Shown piece after piece: positions 8,163 through 17,841 of a DNA stretch of 64,000 nt. The notes under the pieces are model-generated. The model saw only the letters and a list, made by a program, of their open reading frames with translations. It was not told the origin of the DNA and ran no database searches. Within the stretch, counting starts at the first letter, position 1. Every line of letters begins with the position of its first letter. This DNA comes from an uncultured Erysipelotrichales bacterium. GTDB taxonomy: Bacteria; Bacillota_I; Bacilli_A; Erysipelotrichales; Coprobacillaceae. The position numbers and the translations under genes were made by a program. The stretch lies in the NCBI GenBank assembly GCA_910579135.1, contig CAJTTM010000001.1:1-64000 (forward strand). Direction: 5' to 3'.

Positions 8163-8354
8163 TCATTATATGATGGAAAAAGTGAAGAAACAGTTTATAA
8201 AGTTTTAAGTAAAACTAGAAATCTATCAATCAGTGAAATATTATCAAAAGTTCCATATGGAAGCTAAAAAATAAAAGAACTTCTTAAAAAGATGGGAAAA
8301 GAAGGAATTGTAAAGATTGAGGGAAGAGGTAAAGCAACAAAATATTATTTATAA
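8163..8354 (+). pseudogene. Winged-helix C-terminal fragment, in-frame TAA
   Basis: The fragment reads KVLSKTRNLSISEILSKVP, TAA at 8265-8267, then KIKELLKKMGKEGIVKIEG and GRGKATKYYL to a normal stop. This is the winged-helix tail commonly found at the end of RecG-like or AlbA-type ATP-binding regulators. The N-terminal part of the protein is absent. Confidence 0.6.
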
Positions 8355-8427
8355 GTCAATTAAACTTGTAAAAAATAAAGTTAGTGAGATAATAAAATAA
8401 ATGATTCAAATGTAGGAAGGGGAATAT

Positions 8428-9090
8428 ATGGTAGATATATTGATCGTAGAAGATAATATAGAAATTGCAACTTTATTGAGTGATTTTTTAAGAAAAGAAA
8501 ATTATACTGTAAGTATTGCGAATACCGGAGAAAAAGCAATAGAAATATATGAAAAGTATGGAGCTAAATTGATTTTATTAGATATTATGCTTCCAGGTAT
8601 GGATGGGTTTGCAGTTTGTTCTAAAATTAGAGAAACGTCTAATACACATATTTTAATTGCAAGTGCAAAAACAGAAAAGAATGATAAATTAAAAGGCTTG
8701 AATTTAGGAGCTGATGATTATATTGAAAAACCTTATGATATTGATATTTTGATAGCTAAAATTAAAGGTATTTTTAAACGTAAGTATGCATTAGAAGAAA
8801 TTGTAGAAGGAAATATAAGATTAAATACAGTAAAACAGATTCTTTATATTGATGATATAGAAGTGAATGTGACAGAGAAAGAATTTGAACTTTTGAAATT
8901 ATTGATAGCAAATAAAAATGTAACTTTAAAAAAAGAATATCTATTTAATACTATATGGGGAAGCGATAGTGACTCAGAAATACAGACTTTAACAGTACAT
9001 ATTAAATGGCTAAGAGAAAAGATTGAAACAGAACCAAAGAAACCAAGGCATATTATTACAGAATGGGGAATAGGATACAGATTTGAATAA
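8428..9090 (+). CDS. OmpR-family response regulator
   Basis: A 220-residue regulator with a receiver domain (acidic pair E8-D9, phosphoacceptor D52 in LILLDIMLPGMDGF, lysine in YIEKPYD) and a C-terminal winged helix (VTEKEFELLKLL, IQTLTVHIKWLREKI, RHIITEWGIGYRF). AGGAAGGGGAA precedes the ATG. The stop codon overlaps the start of the histidine kinase gene by eight bases. Its likely target is the promoter of the ABC exporter genes that follow, whose -35 is poor and so probably needs an activator. Confidence 0.92.
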   Translation: MVDILIVEDNIEIATLLSDFLRKENYTVSIANTGEKAIEIYEKYGAKLILLDIMLPGMDGFAVCSKIRETSNTHILIASAKTEKNDKLKGLNLGADDYIEKPYDIDILIAKIKGIFKRKYALEEIVEGNIRLNTVKQILYIDDIEVNVTEKEFELLKLLIANKNVTLKKEYLFNTIWGSDSDSEIQTLTVHIKWLREKIETEPKKPRHIITEWGIGYRFE

Positions 9091-10318
9091 ATATAAGAAA
9101 TTTATTTGTTTTATTGTGATTATAGAAACTATTTTGGTGTTAATATGTAATGGTCTATATATTTATTTGAATGATAGTCACATAGAAAAATTATATCGTG
9201 TTGAAGCAAACCGTGTTGTAAAGGACATAGAAGAGAAAATACAAACAAAAAATGATATGACTTCAATAGATTTATCAAAATATAAAACTATTGTTGCTGT
9301 TAAAGAGTTTAAAACTCATGAGGTTTGTAATAATGATTATGTAGTAGAGGAGATAGGAAATCAATTATATAGAATTGAATATTCTACAATGAAAAGTAAT
9401 GATACATTTTTTATTATTAATGGAGCATTGTTGAGCATGGTGATAATAAGTCTTGTTGTTCTTTTTTATGTTTATAAAAAAGTAATAAAACCATTTAATG
9501 CGATAAGTCATCTTTCCTATGAATTAGCAAAAGGAAATTTATCTACTCCTATTAAAGAAGAAAAAAGCAAGTTATTTGGACATTTTCTTTGGGGAATGGA
9601 TATGTTACGTGAGAAATTAGAAGAAAATAAAAAGAAGGAACTAGAATTTCATAAAGATAGGAAGACTTTGATTCTTTCTTTATCACATGATATTAAAACA
9701 CCTTTATCTTCTATTGAATTATATTCTAAAGCATTAGAAAATCATTTATATGATTCTCAAGAGAAAAAAGATGAAGCATTAAAAGGGATTATTAGAAATG
9801 TAAAAGAAATAAAAAAATATGTTGATGAGATAACAGTTGTTTCTAGAGAAGATTTTTTAAATTTAGAAGTCATTAATAGTGAATTTTATTTATCAGAGAT
9901 TATGAAAATTATAGAAAGTTATTATAAAGATAAGTTATCTGTTATTCATACAGAATTTAAAATAGCTGAATTTTCTGATTGTTTAATAAAAGGGGATAAA
10001 GATCGTTTGATTGAAGTACTTCAAAATATTATAGAAAATGCTATAAAATATGGAGATGGCAAAAGTATTCAAATATATTTTGAGAACGAAGAAGATTGTC
10101 TATTAATACATATTGTTAATTATGGAAGCTATTTAAAAAAAGAAGAATTACCAAATGTCTTCGATTCATTTTATCGTGGAAGTAATAGTCATGGTATTAA
10201 AGGAAATGGATTAGGATTATATATATGTAAGAATTTAATGCATAAAATGGATGGTGAAATTTTTGCACAAGCCATAGATAAGAGTTTTAGAGTATCAGTC
10301 GTGATAAGAAAGGCATAG
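9083..10318 (+). CDS. Sensor histidine kinase of the exporter system
   Basis: A 411-residue kinase with two transmembrane segments (~5-27 and ~115-137) enclosing an extracellular loop of roughly 85 residues. A HAMP-like linker follows, then the H-box SLSHDIKTPLSSIELYSKAL, N-box NIIENAIKYG and G-box GNGLGLYICKNL. The best start is the TTG at 9083, which overlaps the response regulator by eight bases; no in-frame ATG lies near it. Together with the regulator and the ABC genes downstream this is a peptide-sensing or detoxification type module (inference from architecture). Confidence 0.9.
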   Translation: MNKYKKFICFIVIIETILVLICNGLYIYLNDSHIEKLYRVEANRVVKDIEEKIQTKNDMTSIDLSKYKTIVAVKEFKTHEVCNNDYVVEEIGNQLYRIEYSTMKSNDTFFIINGALLSMVIISLVVLFYVYKKVIKPFNAISHLSYELAKGNLSTPIKEEKSKLFGHFLWGMDMLREKLEENKKKELEFHKDRKTLILSLSHDIKTPLSSIELYSKALENHLYDSQEKKDEALKGIIRNVKEIKKYVDEITVVSREDFLNLEVINSEFYLSEIMKIIESYYKDKLSVIHTEFKIAEFSDCLIKGDKDRLIEVLQNIIENAIKYGDGKSIQIYFENEEDCLLIHIVNYGSYLKKEELPNVFDSFYRGSNSHGIKGNGLGLYICKNLMHKMDGEIFAQAIDKSFRVSVVIRKA

Positions 10319-10327
10319 GTAAAAAGG

Positions 10328-10364
10328 AACTGTTATAAATAAGACTATTTTGTAACAGTTTTTT
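10328..10364 (+). terminator. Rho-independent terminator after the kinase gene
   Basis: AACTGTTATAA pairs with TTGTAACAGTT and is followed by six T. It separates the two-component genes from the exporter genes, which therefore need their own promoter. Confidence 0.85.
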
Positions 10365-10433
10365 CATATTTAAGGATTATTTAATAATTTCTCTTGTATG
10401 ATAGATTTATAAAAAGAGAGGAGTGTATTCATA

Positions 10434-12797
10434 TTGTTTCGTATTTTAAAAAATGATCTTAAAAGAAAGAAAACAATGAACGTTATATTATTTTTATTTA
10501 TTATCTTAGCGACTATGTTTGTATCAAGTGGTATTAATAATGTTGCAACGATTATAAATGGAACGGATTACTATTTAGATAAAGCTAATATAGGTGATTT
10601 CATTATCATTACTATGGGAGATAATGCAGTAGGTTCGCTAGATAAAATGCTTGAAACAGAAAATGCAGTTAAAGATTATCGTAAGGAATGTGTTGTGTTT
10701 GGAGCGCAAGATAATGTAACAACAGAAAATGGATCTTCTGTGAAATGTAAAAATAGTATAATTTATCAATCTATTAAAACATCTGTAATTCATTTTTTTA
10801 ATATAAAGAATGAAAAAGTCACAAATGTTGATCCAGGACATATTTATGTGTCAGGTGACTTTATGAAAGATAATGGATTTGAAATAGGAGATATTATCTG
10901 CCTTAAGCACAGTGGCTTAAAGATGTCTTTTATTTTAGATGGTATGGTGAAAGATGCTTTACTTGGTTCTGAATTTATGGGAAATACAAGATTTATTTTA
11001 AATGATAAGGATATGCAGAAGTTATTTAATAATGAAGTTATTTATAATCATTATAGAGGTGAAATTTGTTATATTGATACAGATGATTTGCAAGCAATGA
11101 AATCAGCAATGTCAGATGTTTCAAATGTCGCTTTTGATGGAACACGTTCTACAATTAAGATGTGTTATGTCATGGATATGATTTTAGCCTTTGTAATACT
11201 TATTTTAAGCATTTGTTTAATTATTGTATCTTTTATTGTCTTAAAATTTTCTATTACTTTTACGATTATGGAAGAATTTCGTGAAATTGGTGTCATGAAA
11301 GCTATTGGTCTTTCTAATATGAAGATTAGAAGCTTATATATTATAAAATATCTTATTTTAGCAATAGTTGGATCTACAATAGGCTTTATAGCAAGTATTC
11401 CATTTGGTAATTTATTATTAGAGTCTGCTAGTCAAAAAATGGTATTAGGTCATGATAATACCATGCTTATGAATTTGTTGGGTTCACTGTTAGTTGTAGG
11501 TGTTATTGTTTTATTTGCATATCTTTGTACTGGAAAAGTAAAAAAATCATCACCAGTTGATGCTATACACAATGGACAAACAGGGGAACGATATAAAAAT
11601 AAAAGTGTTTTACGTATACATCAATATCCTATTAATAATGCATTTTTTATGGCATTTAATGATATTTTAAGTCATCCAAAACGATTTATGACCATTATGA
11701 TTTCTTTTGGAATTTGTACATTGTTTGTGTTGATTATGGTTAATACAACCGCAACTTTTAAAAGTCCAAATTTAATTAGTACCCTTGGAAAAGAAAGTCA
11801 TCTCTATGTAACAGATGTTGCAGATGTCATGAATTATATGAATACGAGTTCAAAAAGCGATATGAAGAAAAAATTAAACAAGATGGCTGATGAACTTAAT
11901 GAGAAAGGAATACCATCTCAACTATGTATAGAATTACAATATAAATATCCAATGACATTTAATGGAAATAAGTATGTTTTAAGTTGTCAACAAGGACTTA
12001 ACACTAAAATGACAGATTATGTATATACAAAAGGTGTTATACCACAAAATAATCATGAAATAGCGATTACACCTCAAATATCAGAAATGACAGGAGCTAA
12101 AATTGGTGATATTATCACTATTCATTATGGTGAAAAAGATGTTGATTGTATGGTCACAGCATATTTTCAAACTATGAACTTATTAGGGGAAGTTATAAGA
12201 CTTCATGAAGATGCACCTACAAATTTTAGTAATATTTCTACAGCAATGTCTTATCAAATTGATTTTACTGATAATCCATCAAAAGAAGAGATAGAAACAA
12301 GGAAAGAGAAAATTAAGAAGTTATATAATAATGATAAAGTTATGAACACTACAGAATACTGTATTGATTGTACAGGGGTAACAGATACTTTAGAAAGTAT
12401 ACAAACTTTACTTCTTGGAATTACTCTTATTGTAGTTGTGCTTGTTACAGTTTTAATGGAAAGAAGTTTTATTGCAGATGAAAAGAGTCAGATTGCAATT
12501 TTAAAAGCGATTGGATTTAAAGATAGTATGATTATAAAATGGCATGTATATCGTTTTGGTTTAGTAGCGTTCAGTGCAGTAATTATAGCAGCGATTCTAT
12601 CTGTCCCAATGACAGAATTTTGTATTACCCCAATTTTTTCAATGATGGGTGCTACAAATATTGATTATTGTATTGATCCATTACAAATATTCGTATTATA
12701 TCCAAGTATTGTACTTATTATGACAATATTTGTTGCATGGATAACAGCATTATATACTAAGACGATTAAGAGTAGTGAGACTACCAATGTTGAATAA
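10434..12797 (+). CDS. ABC transporter permease with two FtsX domains
   Basis: A 787-residue membrane protein built of two similar halves. Each half has one membrane anchor, a large extracellular domain and three helices of FtsX type (around 240-370 and 650-775). The conserved 'E..E.I...KAIG' stretches appear as REIGVMKAIGL and SQIAILKAIGF. Translation probably starts at the TTG at 10434, about ten bases after GAGAGGAG. It is followed 18 bases later by its ATPase. Such pairs act as MacB/Bce-like mechanotransmission exporters that remove or release peptides or lipoproteins; the substrate here is unknown. A possible -10 (TATGAT) lies 34 bases upstream with no good -35. Confidence 0.88.
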   Translation: MFRILKNDLKRKKTMNVILFLFIILATMFVSSGINNVATIINGTDYYLDKANIGDFIIITMGDNAVGSLDKMLETENAVKDYRKECVVFGAQDNVTTENGSSVKCKNSIIYQSIKTSVIHFFNIKNEKVTNVDPGHIYVSGDFMKDNGFEIGDIICLKHSGLKMSFILDGMVKDALLGSEFMGNTRFILNDKDMQKLFNNEVIYNHYRGEICYIDTDDLQAMKSAMSDVSNVAFDGTRSTIKMCYVMDMILAFVILILSICLIIVSFIVLKFSITFTIMEEFREIGVMKAIGLSNMKIRSLYIIKYLILAIVGSTIGFIASIPFGNLLLESASQKMVLGHDNTMLMNLLGSLLVVGVIVLFAYLCTGKVKKSSPVDAIHNGQTGERYKNKSVLRIHQYPINNAFFMAFNDILSHPKRFMTIMISFGICTLFVLIMVNTTATFKSPNLISTLGKESHLYVTDVADVMNYMNTSSKSDMKKKLNKMADELNEKGIPSQLCIELQYKYPMTFNGNKYVLSCQQGLNTKMTDYVYTKGVIPQNNHEIAITPQISEMTGAKIGDIITIHYGEKDVDCMVTAYFQTMNLLGEVIRLHEDAPTNFSNISTAMSYQIDFTDNPSKEEIETRKEKIKKLYNNDKVMNTTEYCIDCTGVTDTLESIQTLLLGITLIVVVLVTVLMERSFIADEKSQIAILKAIGFKDSMIIKWHVYRFGLVAFSAVIIAAILSVPMTEFCITPIFSMMGATNIDYCIDPLQIFVLYPSIVLIMTIFVAWITALYTKTIKSSETTNVE

Positions 12798-12815
12798 GAA
12801 ATGGAGGAATAAAAA

Positions 12816-13574
12816 ATGACAACAATATTACAAGTTGAAGGTTTATGTAAGACATATGTTATCAATAAAAGACAAAATAATGTATTAAAAAATGTGAACT
12901 TTATAATAGAGAAAGGTGAAATGGTTGCGATTATGGGGCCTTCGGGATCAGGTAAATCTACACTCTTGTATGCAGTTTCAGGTATGGATGAGGTGACTGG
13001 TGGAAAAGTGATATTTGATAATAAGGATATTACTAAGTTAAAAAGTAATGAACTTGCAAATCTTCGTTTGAATGAGATGGGATTTATTTTTCAACAAATG
13101 TATATGATGAAAAATCTAACAATTTTAGATAATATTGTTTTACCTGCAATTGAAAGTAAGAAAACAACAGAAAGCAAGAAAGAAAAAATGAGACATGGAG
13201 AAGAATTGATGAGAAAATTAGGTATCATCGAAGTGGCAGATAATGATATTAATGAAGTATCAGGAGGACAATTACAGAGATCCTGTATTTGTAGAAGCAT
13301 GATTAATAAACCTAAAGTTTTATTTGCAGATGAACCAACTGGAGCATTGAATAGAGCTGCATCTCAAGAAGTTATGGAGGAATTGTTAAAACTTAATAAA
13401 GAAGGTACAACGATTATGATGGTGACTCATGATGCCAAAGTGGCAGTAAAGTGTTCTCGTGTTCTCTATATTGTTGATGGTAATATAAAGGGAGAATATA
13501 AAAGTCCTTTAGATGTAAAAGAAAAGGATAAAGAAAGAATGTTAAATAATTGGCTTATGGAATTAGGTTGGTAA
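12816..13574 (+). CDS. ABC transporter ATP-binding protein (MacB/LolD type)
   Basis: A 252-residue ATPase with Walker A GPSGSGKST, Q-loop FIFQQMYMMKNLT, signature VSGGQLQRS, Walker B VLFADEPTGAL and switch histidine in MVTHDAK. It pairs with the FtsX-domain permease immediately upstream. A strong AATGGAGGAAT site precedes the ATG. The signature is followed by SCICRSM where most relatives have an A-x-AR-A sequence, a mild deviation. Confidence 0.93.
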   Translation: MTTILQVEGLCKTYVINKRQNNVLKNVNFIIEKGEMVAIMGPSGSGKSTLLYAVSGMDEVTGGKVIFDNKDITKLKSNELANLRLNEMGFIFQQMYMMKNLTILDNIVLPAIESKKTTESKKEKMRHGEELMRKLGIIEVADNDINEVSGGQLQRSCICRSMINKPKVLFADEPTGALNRAASQEVMEELLKLNKEGTTIMMVTHDAKVAVKCSRVLYIVDGNIKGEYKSPLDVKEKDKERMLNNWLMELGW

Positions 13575-13583
13575 ATAAAATTT

Positions 13584-13616
13584 ACTCAATTGAAATTTTG
13601 ATCAATTGAGTTTTTT
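13584..13616 (+). terminator. Rho-independent terminator
   Basis: ACTCAATTGA and TCAATTGAGT form a perfect stem, followed by six T. It ends the exporter transcript. Confidence 0.88.
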
Positions 13617-13676
13617 ATGTGAATTACTTATATTGTTAAAAAGACATAATTTAATGTAGAGATATGCTATAATAAT

Positions 13677-13979
13677 ATGTATGTTGTTTGTGATAATTCT
13701 AGTATTATTGGATGTGAAGCAATAGGTAGTTATAATGGAAGTTTAACTGAAAGTTATATATTAACTATTTTTGTATTATCCAAATATCAAGGTAATGGAA
13801 TTGGAAAGTTAATTATGAATACATTAGAATAAAATGAATTCTTTTTAAGAGCTAATAGAATTGAGCTTGTAGCTTCAATAACTGCCTTAGATTTTTATAA
13901 AAAGTGTGGATATAGTTATAAAAATAATAATACTGAAATGGATAATGGACAAATTTATAGATTAGAAAAATTGAGATAG
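13677..13979 (+). pseudogene. GNAT acetyltransferase C-terminal part, in-frame TAA
   Basis: The frame reads YILTIFVLSKYQGNGIGKLI, the acetyl-CoA binding motif of the GNAT fold (Q-x-x-G-x-G/A). A TAA follows at 13830-13832, then IELVASITALDFYKKCGY and IYRLEKLR to the end. The N-terminal strands before the motif are too short for a complete GNAT domain. Both a truncation and a nonsense codon are therefore present. Confidence 0.8.
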
Positions 13980-14180
13980 TCTATTATTTGAAGGAATATA
14001 AAGAGATTATTCAATTTGTTAATCAATATAGATATCCAAAATGATATGTGAATGGGGTTAATTATTTTACAAAAACATGATAAAAAAATTAATTGATATT
14101 TTATCTAAAGGAAAATAAATATGTATAATAGGAAATTGTAACCATTATATCAAATAAAAATATTGATTAGAAAAAAATTA
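13980..14180. other. AT-rich spacer before rpsD with faint coding trace
   Basis: A plus-strand trace (LKEYKEIIQFVNQYRYPK, stop, YVNGVNYFTK) suggests another eroded gene; no family is recognised. No RNA or regulatory element is seen before the rpsD promoter. Confidence 0.3.
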
Positions 14181-14208
14181 TTGACTTTTATAAATCTTAG
14201 TTTATAAT
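14181..14208 (+). promoter_or_regulatory. rpsD promoter
   Basis: TTGACT at 14181-14186, a 16-base spacer, and TATAAT at 14203-14208. Confidence 0.85.
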
Positions 14209-14372
14209 AATGGAGTGCATGAATGATAGCAGCACATAGAGTTTAAGATAATGCGTTTATAACTTATGTATGTAAAGTATCTAGCTGCAAAGAGAAATAC
14301 TTAATATAAACACACTCTTAATAATCTATGAATGTTATTGTTTTAGCAACTAAAACAATAGGAGGAAAGAAA
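14209..14372 (+). promoter_or_regulatory. rpsD 5' leader, candidate S4 autoregulatory site
   Basis: An untranslated leader of about 155 bases, with a perfect 10-base-pair hairpin (ATTGTTTTAG / CTAAAACAAT, 14337-14359) that ends exactly where the AGGAGG site begins. In Bacillota S4 represses its own mRNA by binding the leader. The length and the hairpin next to the ribosome binding site fit that, but I cannot confirm the pseudoknot fold. Confidence 0.5.
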
Positions 14373-14978
14373 ATGTCACGTTATACTGGACCACAATGGA
14401 AAAAATCTAGACGTTTAGGTTTTTCTACATTAGAAACTGGTAAAGAATTAGCAAAAAGACCTTATGCTCCAGGGCAACATGGTCAAAGAAGAAAAAAACA
14501 AACTGAATATGGATTACAATTAGCTGAAAAGCAAAAAGTAAGACATATGTATGGAGTTAATGAAAAACAATTCCACAACACATTTAAAAGAGCAAGTAAC
14601 ATGGAAGGAATCACTGGTTATAACTTCTTTTGCTTACTTGAATCAAGATTAGATAACGTTGTTTACAGATTAGGATTTGCTTCAACAAGAAGACAAGCAA
14701 GACAATTAGTTAATCATGGTCACATCTTATTAAACGGTGTAAAAACTGATATCGCTTCTTGTCATGTTAAAGTTGGAGATGTTGTTGCAGTTAGAGAAAA
14801 ATCTAAATCTTTATCAATTATTAAAGCAAACTTAGAAGCAATGAGTCATGTTCCAGGATTTGTTGAATTAGATGCAGAAAAAATGGAAGGTAAATTATTA
14901 AGATTACCTGAAAGATCTGAATTAAATCAAGAAATCAATGAATCATTAATTGTAGAATACTACAACAGACTTGGATAA
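14373..14978 (+). CDS. rpsD: 30S ribosomal protein S4
   Basis: A 201-residue primary-binding ribosomal protein. It starts [16 protein letters not shown] and includes the [11 protein letters not shown] segment and the S4 RNA-binding domain ([28 protein letters not shown]). It is the form without the N-terminal zinc-binding cysteines. The ATG at 14373 is chosen because AGGAGG lies seven bases upstream and the protein then starts as in other S4 proteins. It is a single-gene transcript, with its own promoter and terminator. Confidence 0.98.
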   Translation: MSRYTGPQWKKSRRLGFSTLETGKELAKRPYAPGQHGQRRKKQTEYGLQLAEKQKVRHMYGVNEKQFHNTFKRASNMEGITGYNFFCLLESRLDNVVYRLGFASTRRQARQLVNHGHILLNGVKTDIASCHVKVGDVVAVREKSKSLSIIKANLEAMSHVPGFVELDAEKMEGKLLRLPERSELNQEINESLIVEYYNRLG

Positions 14979-14985
14979 TGAAAGA

Positions 14986-15010
14986 GCATTCCGTTTTGGA
15001 ATGTTTTTTT
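14986..15010 (+). terminator. rpsD terminator
   Basis: GCATTCC / GGAATGT stem-loop followed by a run of T. Confidence 0.85.
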
Positions 15011-15184
15011 ATTTATATTTTATTTTTCTATAATTTAACATTTTTATATAAATTTCTTTTTATTATTTTGAGAGTTTTTGAAAAACTTTTGATATAAAGG
15101 GTGAAGTCTGAGCTTTTTTGTGTTAATATATAAGGTGTAAGAAAATAAATGTTTAATACATTGTATATATAGTGAGGAATAGAT

Positions 15185-16939
15185 ATGGAAGATTTGATGG
15201 GAAAAATAAAAGATTTTATAAATATAGTAGGTTTACAAACTATTATTGTTGTTTGTGTAGTGGTTATATTATTGATTATTGGTATTATTTTTTATCGAAG
15301 TATGAGATTAAAGGTATTAAGAAAAAGAATAGTAGAATTAGAAAATAATATGAATGCTATTAAATCATTACCTTTACAATATCGTTTGGGTAGAGTTAAA
15401 AGTATCGCAAAGAATATGAAGGATATTGAACCTTTCTATGAAAAATATTCTAAAGAATTTGAAGCATTGTGTGATTTTCAAAAGAACGATTTAGGTGTTT
15501 TATTGAATGATGTAGATGAACAACTTTTTTATGGGAAATTAAGACATGTCAATAGTAAGATGAATAAAATTGAAAATATGCTTAATGAATATGATACACG
15601 TTCAAATAAATTACTTAAAGAAATTGAAAAGATTACAGAGATTGAAAATATTCAAAGAATAGAAATTATTAGAGTTAAAGAAACATATCGTAAGGAACAT
15701 GATTATTATGAATCTATTAGATATAAAATTGAGGATTTTATTCCTCATTTAGATGATGTTTTTAAAAGTGTTGAAAATGATTTTGTAAAGTTAGAAGATA
15801 TGATGAATCATCAACGTTTTGAAGATGCTAAAAATTTCACTACTGAGATTGAAAAGAAGATTGAATGGATTAGTGAAAATTTTAAGGTTTTACCTGATTA
15901 TGTTACAGTTGTTAGATTATATGTTCCTAAGAAAATTAATCAAATTCAAGGTTTGATTGATTCTATGCCAGAAAATCAATATGCAATGCATAAATTAGCA
16001 ATTACAGATCGTTTTGAGGGTATTCAAATTGATTTAGATAAATCTATTAAAAATATTAAAAGTTTACAGTTAGAGAATTGTTCTGAAGATTTAGATACGT
16101 TAACAGCAAATATTGATGGTTTAATAGAAGATATTCAAAATGAGAAAAAATCATTTGATTTATTTAAAGAAAAATGGGAAGAGTGTTATAAGAATGTTGA
16201 GAATATTTATAGTCAATATAAGCAAGCTTTAAGCGATTTTGAGAAGATGAAAGAATTATATGATTTAAAGAATATTCATATTGATATTGATAAAACATAT
16301 GAAGAGTTTGATAAGTTATTAAAACATTCTTATGATTTAGAAGAATTAATGAAAACAAAACAATTTGCTTATTCTTTGATGATTAAAGATGTTATTGATT
16401 TAAATGAAAATATTGTTAGTCATCAACCATATTTAACTGATTTCTTTACAGTTAGAGATCAATTGTATTTACAAGAACAAAGAGCTATTGATGAATTAGA
16501 AAATATTAATATTGTATTGCTTGAAATTAAGTCTGAAATTAAAAATAAGCATTTACCAATGATTAATGAATCTTATAAAGATTATATTCAAGATTCCTAT
16601 GAGAAGGCATCTTCTATACAATCTTATCGCGAAAAACGACCAGTGAATTTAACTGAGCTTTCTAAAAGAGTAGATGAGGCAAGAGATGTGATTTATAAGT
16701 TATATGATAATATTCATAATCTTATTGTTACAGCTCAAATGGTTGAAGAAGCTATTGTTTTTGGTAATCGTTATCGCTCTAGTTTTTTAGAAGTGAATAC
16801 TGAACTTACAAAAGCAGAAGTGTTATTTAGAAATGGCGAATATACAAAAGCTTTAACAACAGCAGTTGATATTATTGAAAAGATAAAACCTGGTTCTTAT
16901 GAAGAATTGATTAAGAAAACATCTAAAAAGCCTGTATAG
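15185..16939 (+). CDS. ezrA: Septation ring formation regulator EzrA
   Basis: A 584-residue protein with one N-terminal membrane anchor (~14-35, TIIVVCVVVILLIIGIIFY) followed by a basic cluster and a long coiled-coil, spectrin-like cytoplasmic region. This is the layout of EzrA, which binds FtsZ and restrains ring formation away from mid-cell in Bacillota. GTGAGG precedes the ATG. The gene stands alone after rpsD, an order also familiar from other Bacillota. No key region looks missing, and the length is normal. Confidence 0.9.
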   Translation: MEDLMGKIKDFINIVGLQTIIVVCVVVILLIIGIIFYRSMRLKVLRKRIVELENNMNAIKSLPLQYRLGRVKSIAKNMKDIEPFYEKYSKEFEALCDFQKNDLGVLLNDVDEQLFYGKLRHVNSKMNKIENMLNEYDTRSNKLLKEIEKITEIENIQRIEIIRVKETYRKEHDYYESIRYKIEDFIPHLDDVFKSVENDFVKLEDMMNHQRFEDAKNFTTEIEKKIEWISENFKVLPDYVTVVRLYVPKKINQIQGLIDSMPENQYAMHKLAITDRFEGIQIDLDKSIKNIKSLQLENCSEDLDTLTANIDGLIEDIQNEKKSFDLFKEKWEECYKNVENIYSQYKQALSDFEKMKELYDLKNIHIDIDKTYEEFDKLLKHSYDLEELMKTKQFAYSLMIKDVIDLNENIVSHQPYLTDFFTVRDQLYLQEQRAIDELENINIVLLEIKSEIKNKHLPMINESYKDYIQDSYEKASSIQSYREKRPVNLTELSKRVDEARDVIYKLYDNIHNLIVTAQMVEEAIVFGNRYRSSFLEVNTELTKAEVLFRNGEYTKALTTAVDIIEKIKPGSYEELIKKTSKKPV

Positions 16940-16946
16940 GCTTTTT
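16925..16946 (+). terminator. ezrA terminator overlapping the stop codon
   Basis: AAAAAGCC and GGCTTTTT pair around TGTATA; the stem begins in the last codons and includes the TAG. Confidence 0.85.
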
Positions 16947-16986
16947 GGTTTATAGATACGTAGTAAGTTATAATGGAGATTATATT

Positions 16987-17427
16987 ATGGTATGCAAAGA
17001 ATGTTATAGTGATAAAAATAGAATTACTCCCTTATTAAATGCAAGAGAATGTTTAGAAAATCATTTACAATATGTTTGTGGAACTTGTGGCAGATGTATT
17101 TGTATTGATAAAGATAAAATAAGAGGTTTACAAAGATGGAACTTTCCATTTAAAAGTTTAGATATAGCAAAATTATATTTAAGAACAGCAGATTATACTA
17201 ATAAAAAATGTTGTGGTATTTATGAAATAGAAAATTCAAAAGGAAGAAAATCATATAAGATATTTGCAAGTGATGTAGAACTAAAAGAATATTTATCAAA
17301 AAATAAAGATAAAGTATGCAAAGACAATAAATCAATGTTTACAATGAACGAATATAAAGAATATTCTAATACTAAAATAAAGCATTTATCACAAGAAGAA
17401 GTTGAAAAATATTTAAGTGAAATGTAA
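16987..17427 (+). CDS. Zinc-ribbon-like protein of unknown function
   Basis: A 146-residue protein starting MVCKECYSDKNRITPLLNA, with two cysteine pairs (CKEC and CGTCGRCIC) that would bind zinc. It then has RGLQRWNFPFKSLDIAKLYLRTAD and a C-terminal helix ending LSQEEVEKYLSEM. The ATG at 16987 has GGAG eight bases upstream and is preferred over an upstream in-frame start that overlaps the ezrA terminator. Similar stand-alone proteins are common in gut Bacillota (family memory). No function is known to me. Confidence 0.8.
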   Translation: MVCKECYSDKNRITPLLNARECLENHLQYVCGTCGRCICIDKDKIRGLQRWNFPFKSLDIAKLYLRTADYTNKKCCGIYEIENSKGRKSYKIFASDVELKEYLSKNKDKVCKDNKSMFTMNEYKEYSNTKIKHLSQEEVEKYLSEM

Positions 17428-17456
17428 TGCATAAATAGTAATTTAAGGAAGAATAT

Positions 17457-17807
17457 ATGATGAAATTTAATGAGAATTTAGAGCAGTTTGTATTTGAGTA
17501 TAATGGACTGATTTTTGCCTGGGATGAAGAGCCTAGAGAAGATTATATGGAATTGGTTAAGAAGATTCCCGAAAAATATAACACACATCTAGATTCAATT
17601 ATTGAATTTATGATGTCTAACATTACAGAAGTTTTTGATAGGTTCAGTTTTAATGAAATTAAAGAAAAATCAGGTAAGCCTGTTATTGACTGTGATAGTG
17701 GACAGGTGAATTATTTTGAACAATTATTTGATGATATACATATATTTACATTTGAATTTTTGGATGATAGATTTAGGAATTTGCAGTATTTTTCAATAGA
17801 TGATTAA
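17457..17807 (+). CDS. Acidic protein of unknown function
   Basis: A 116-residue protein, strongly acidic (EEPREDYMELVKKIPEKY; ends FRNLQYFSIDD), with no membrane segment or cysteine motif. AAGGAAG lies about seven bases before ATGATG, and either ATG could be used. It lies between two zinc-ribbon genes in the same direction. The composition resembles small immunity-type proteins, but no family is recognised. Confidence 0.7.
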   Translation: MMKFNENLEQFVFEYNGLIFAWDEEPREDYMELVKKIPEKYNTHLDSIIEFMMSNITEVFDRFSFNEIKEKSGKPVIDCDSGQVNYFEQLFDDIHIFTFEFLDDRFRNLQYFSIDD

Positions 17808-17841
17808 TAAATAAATCACGATTTGAAAAGGAGATAGATTT

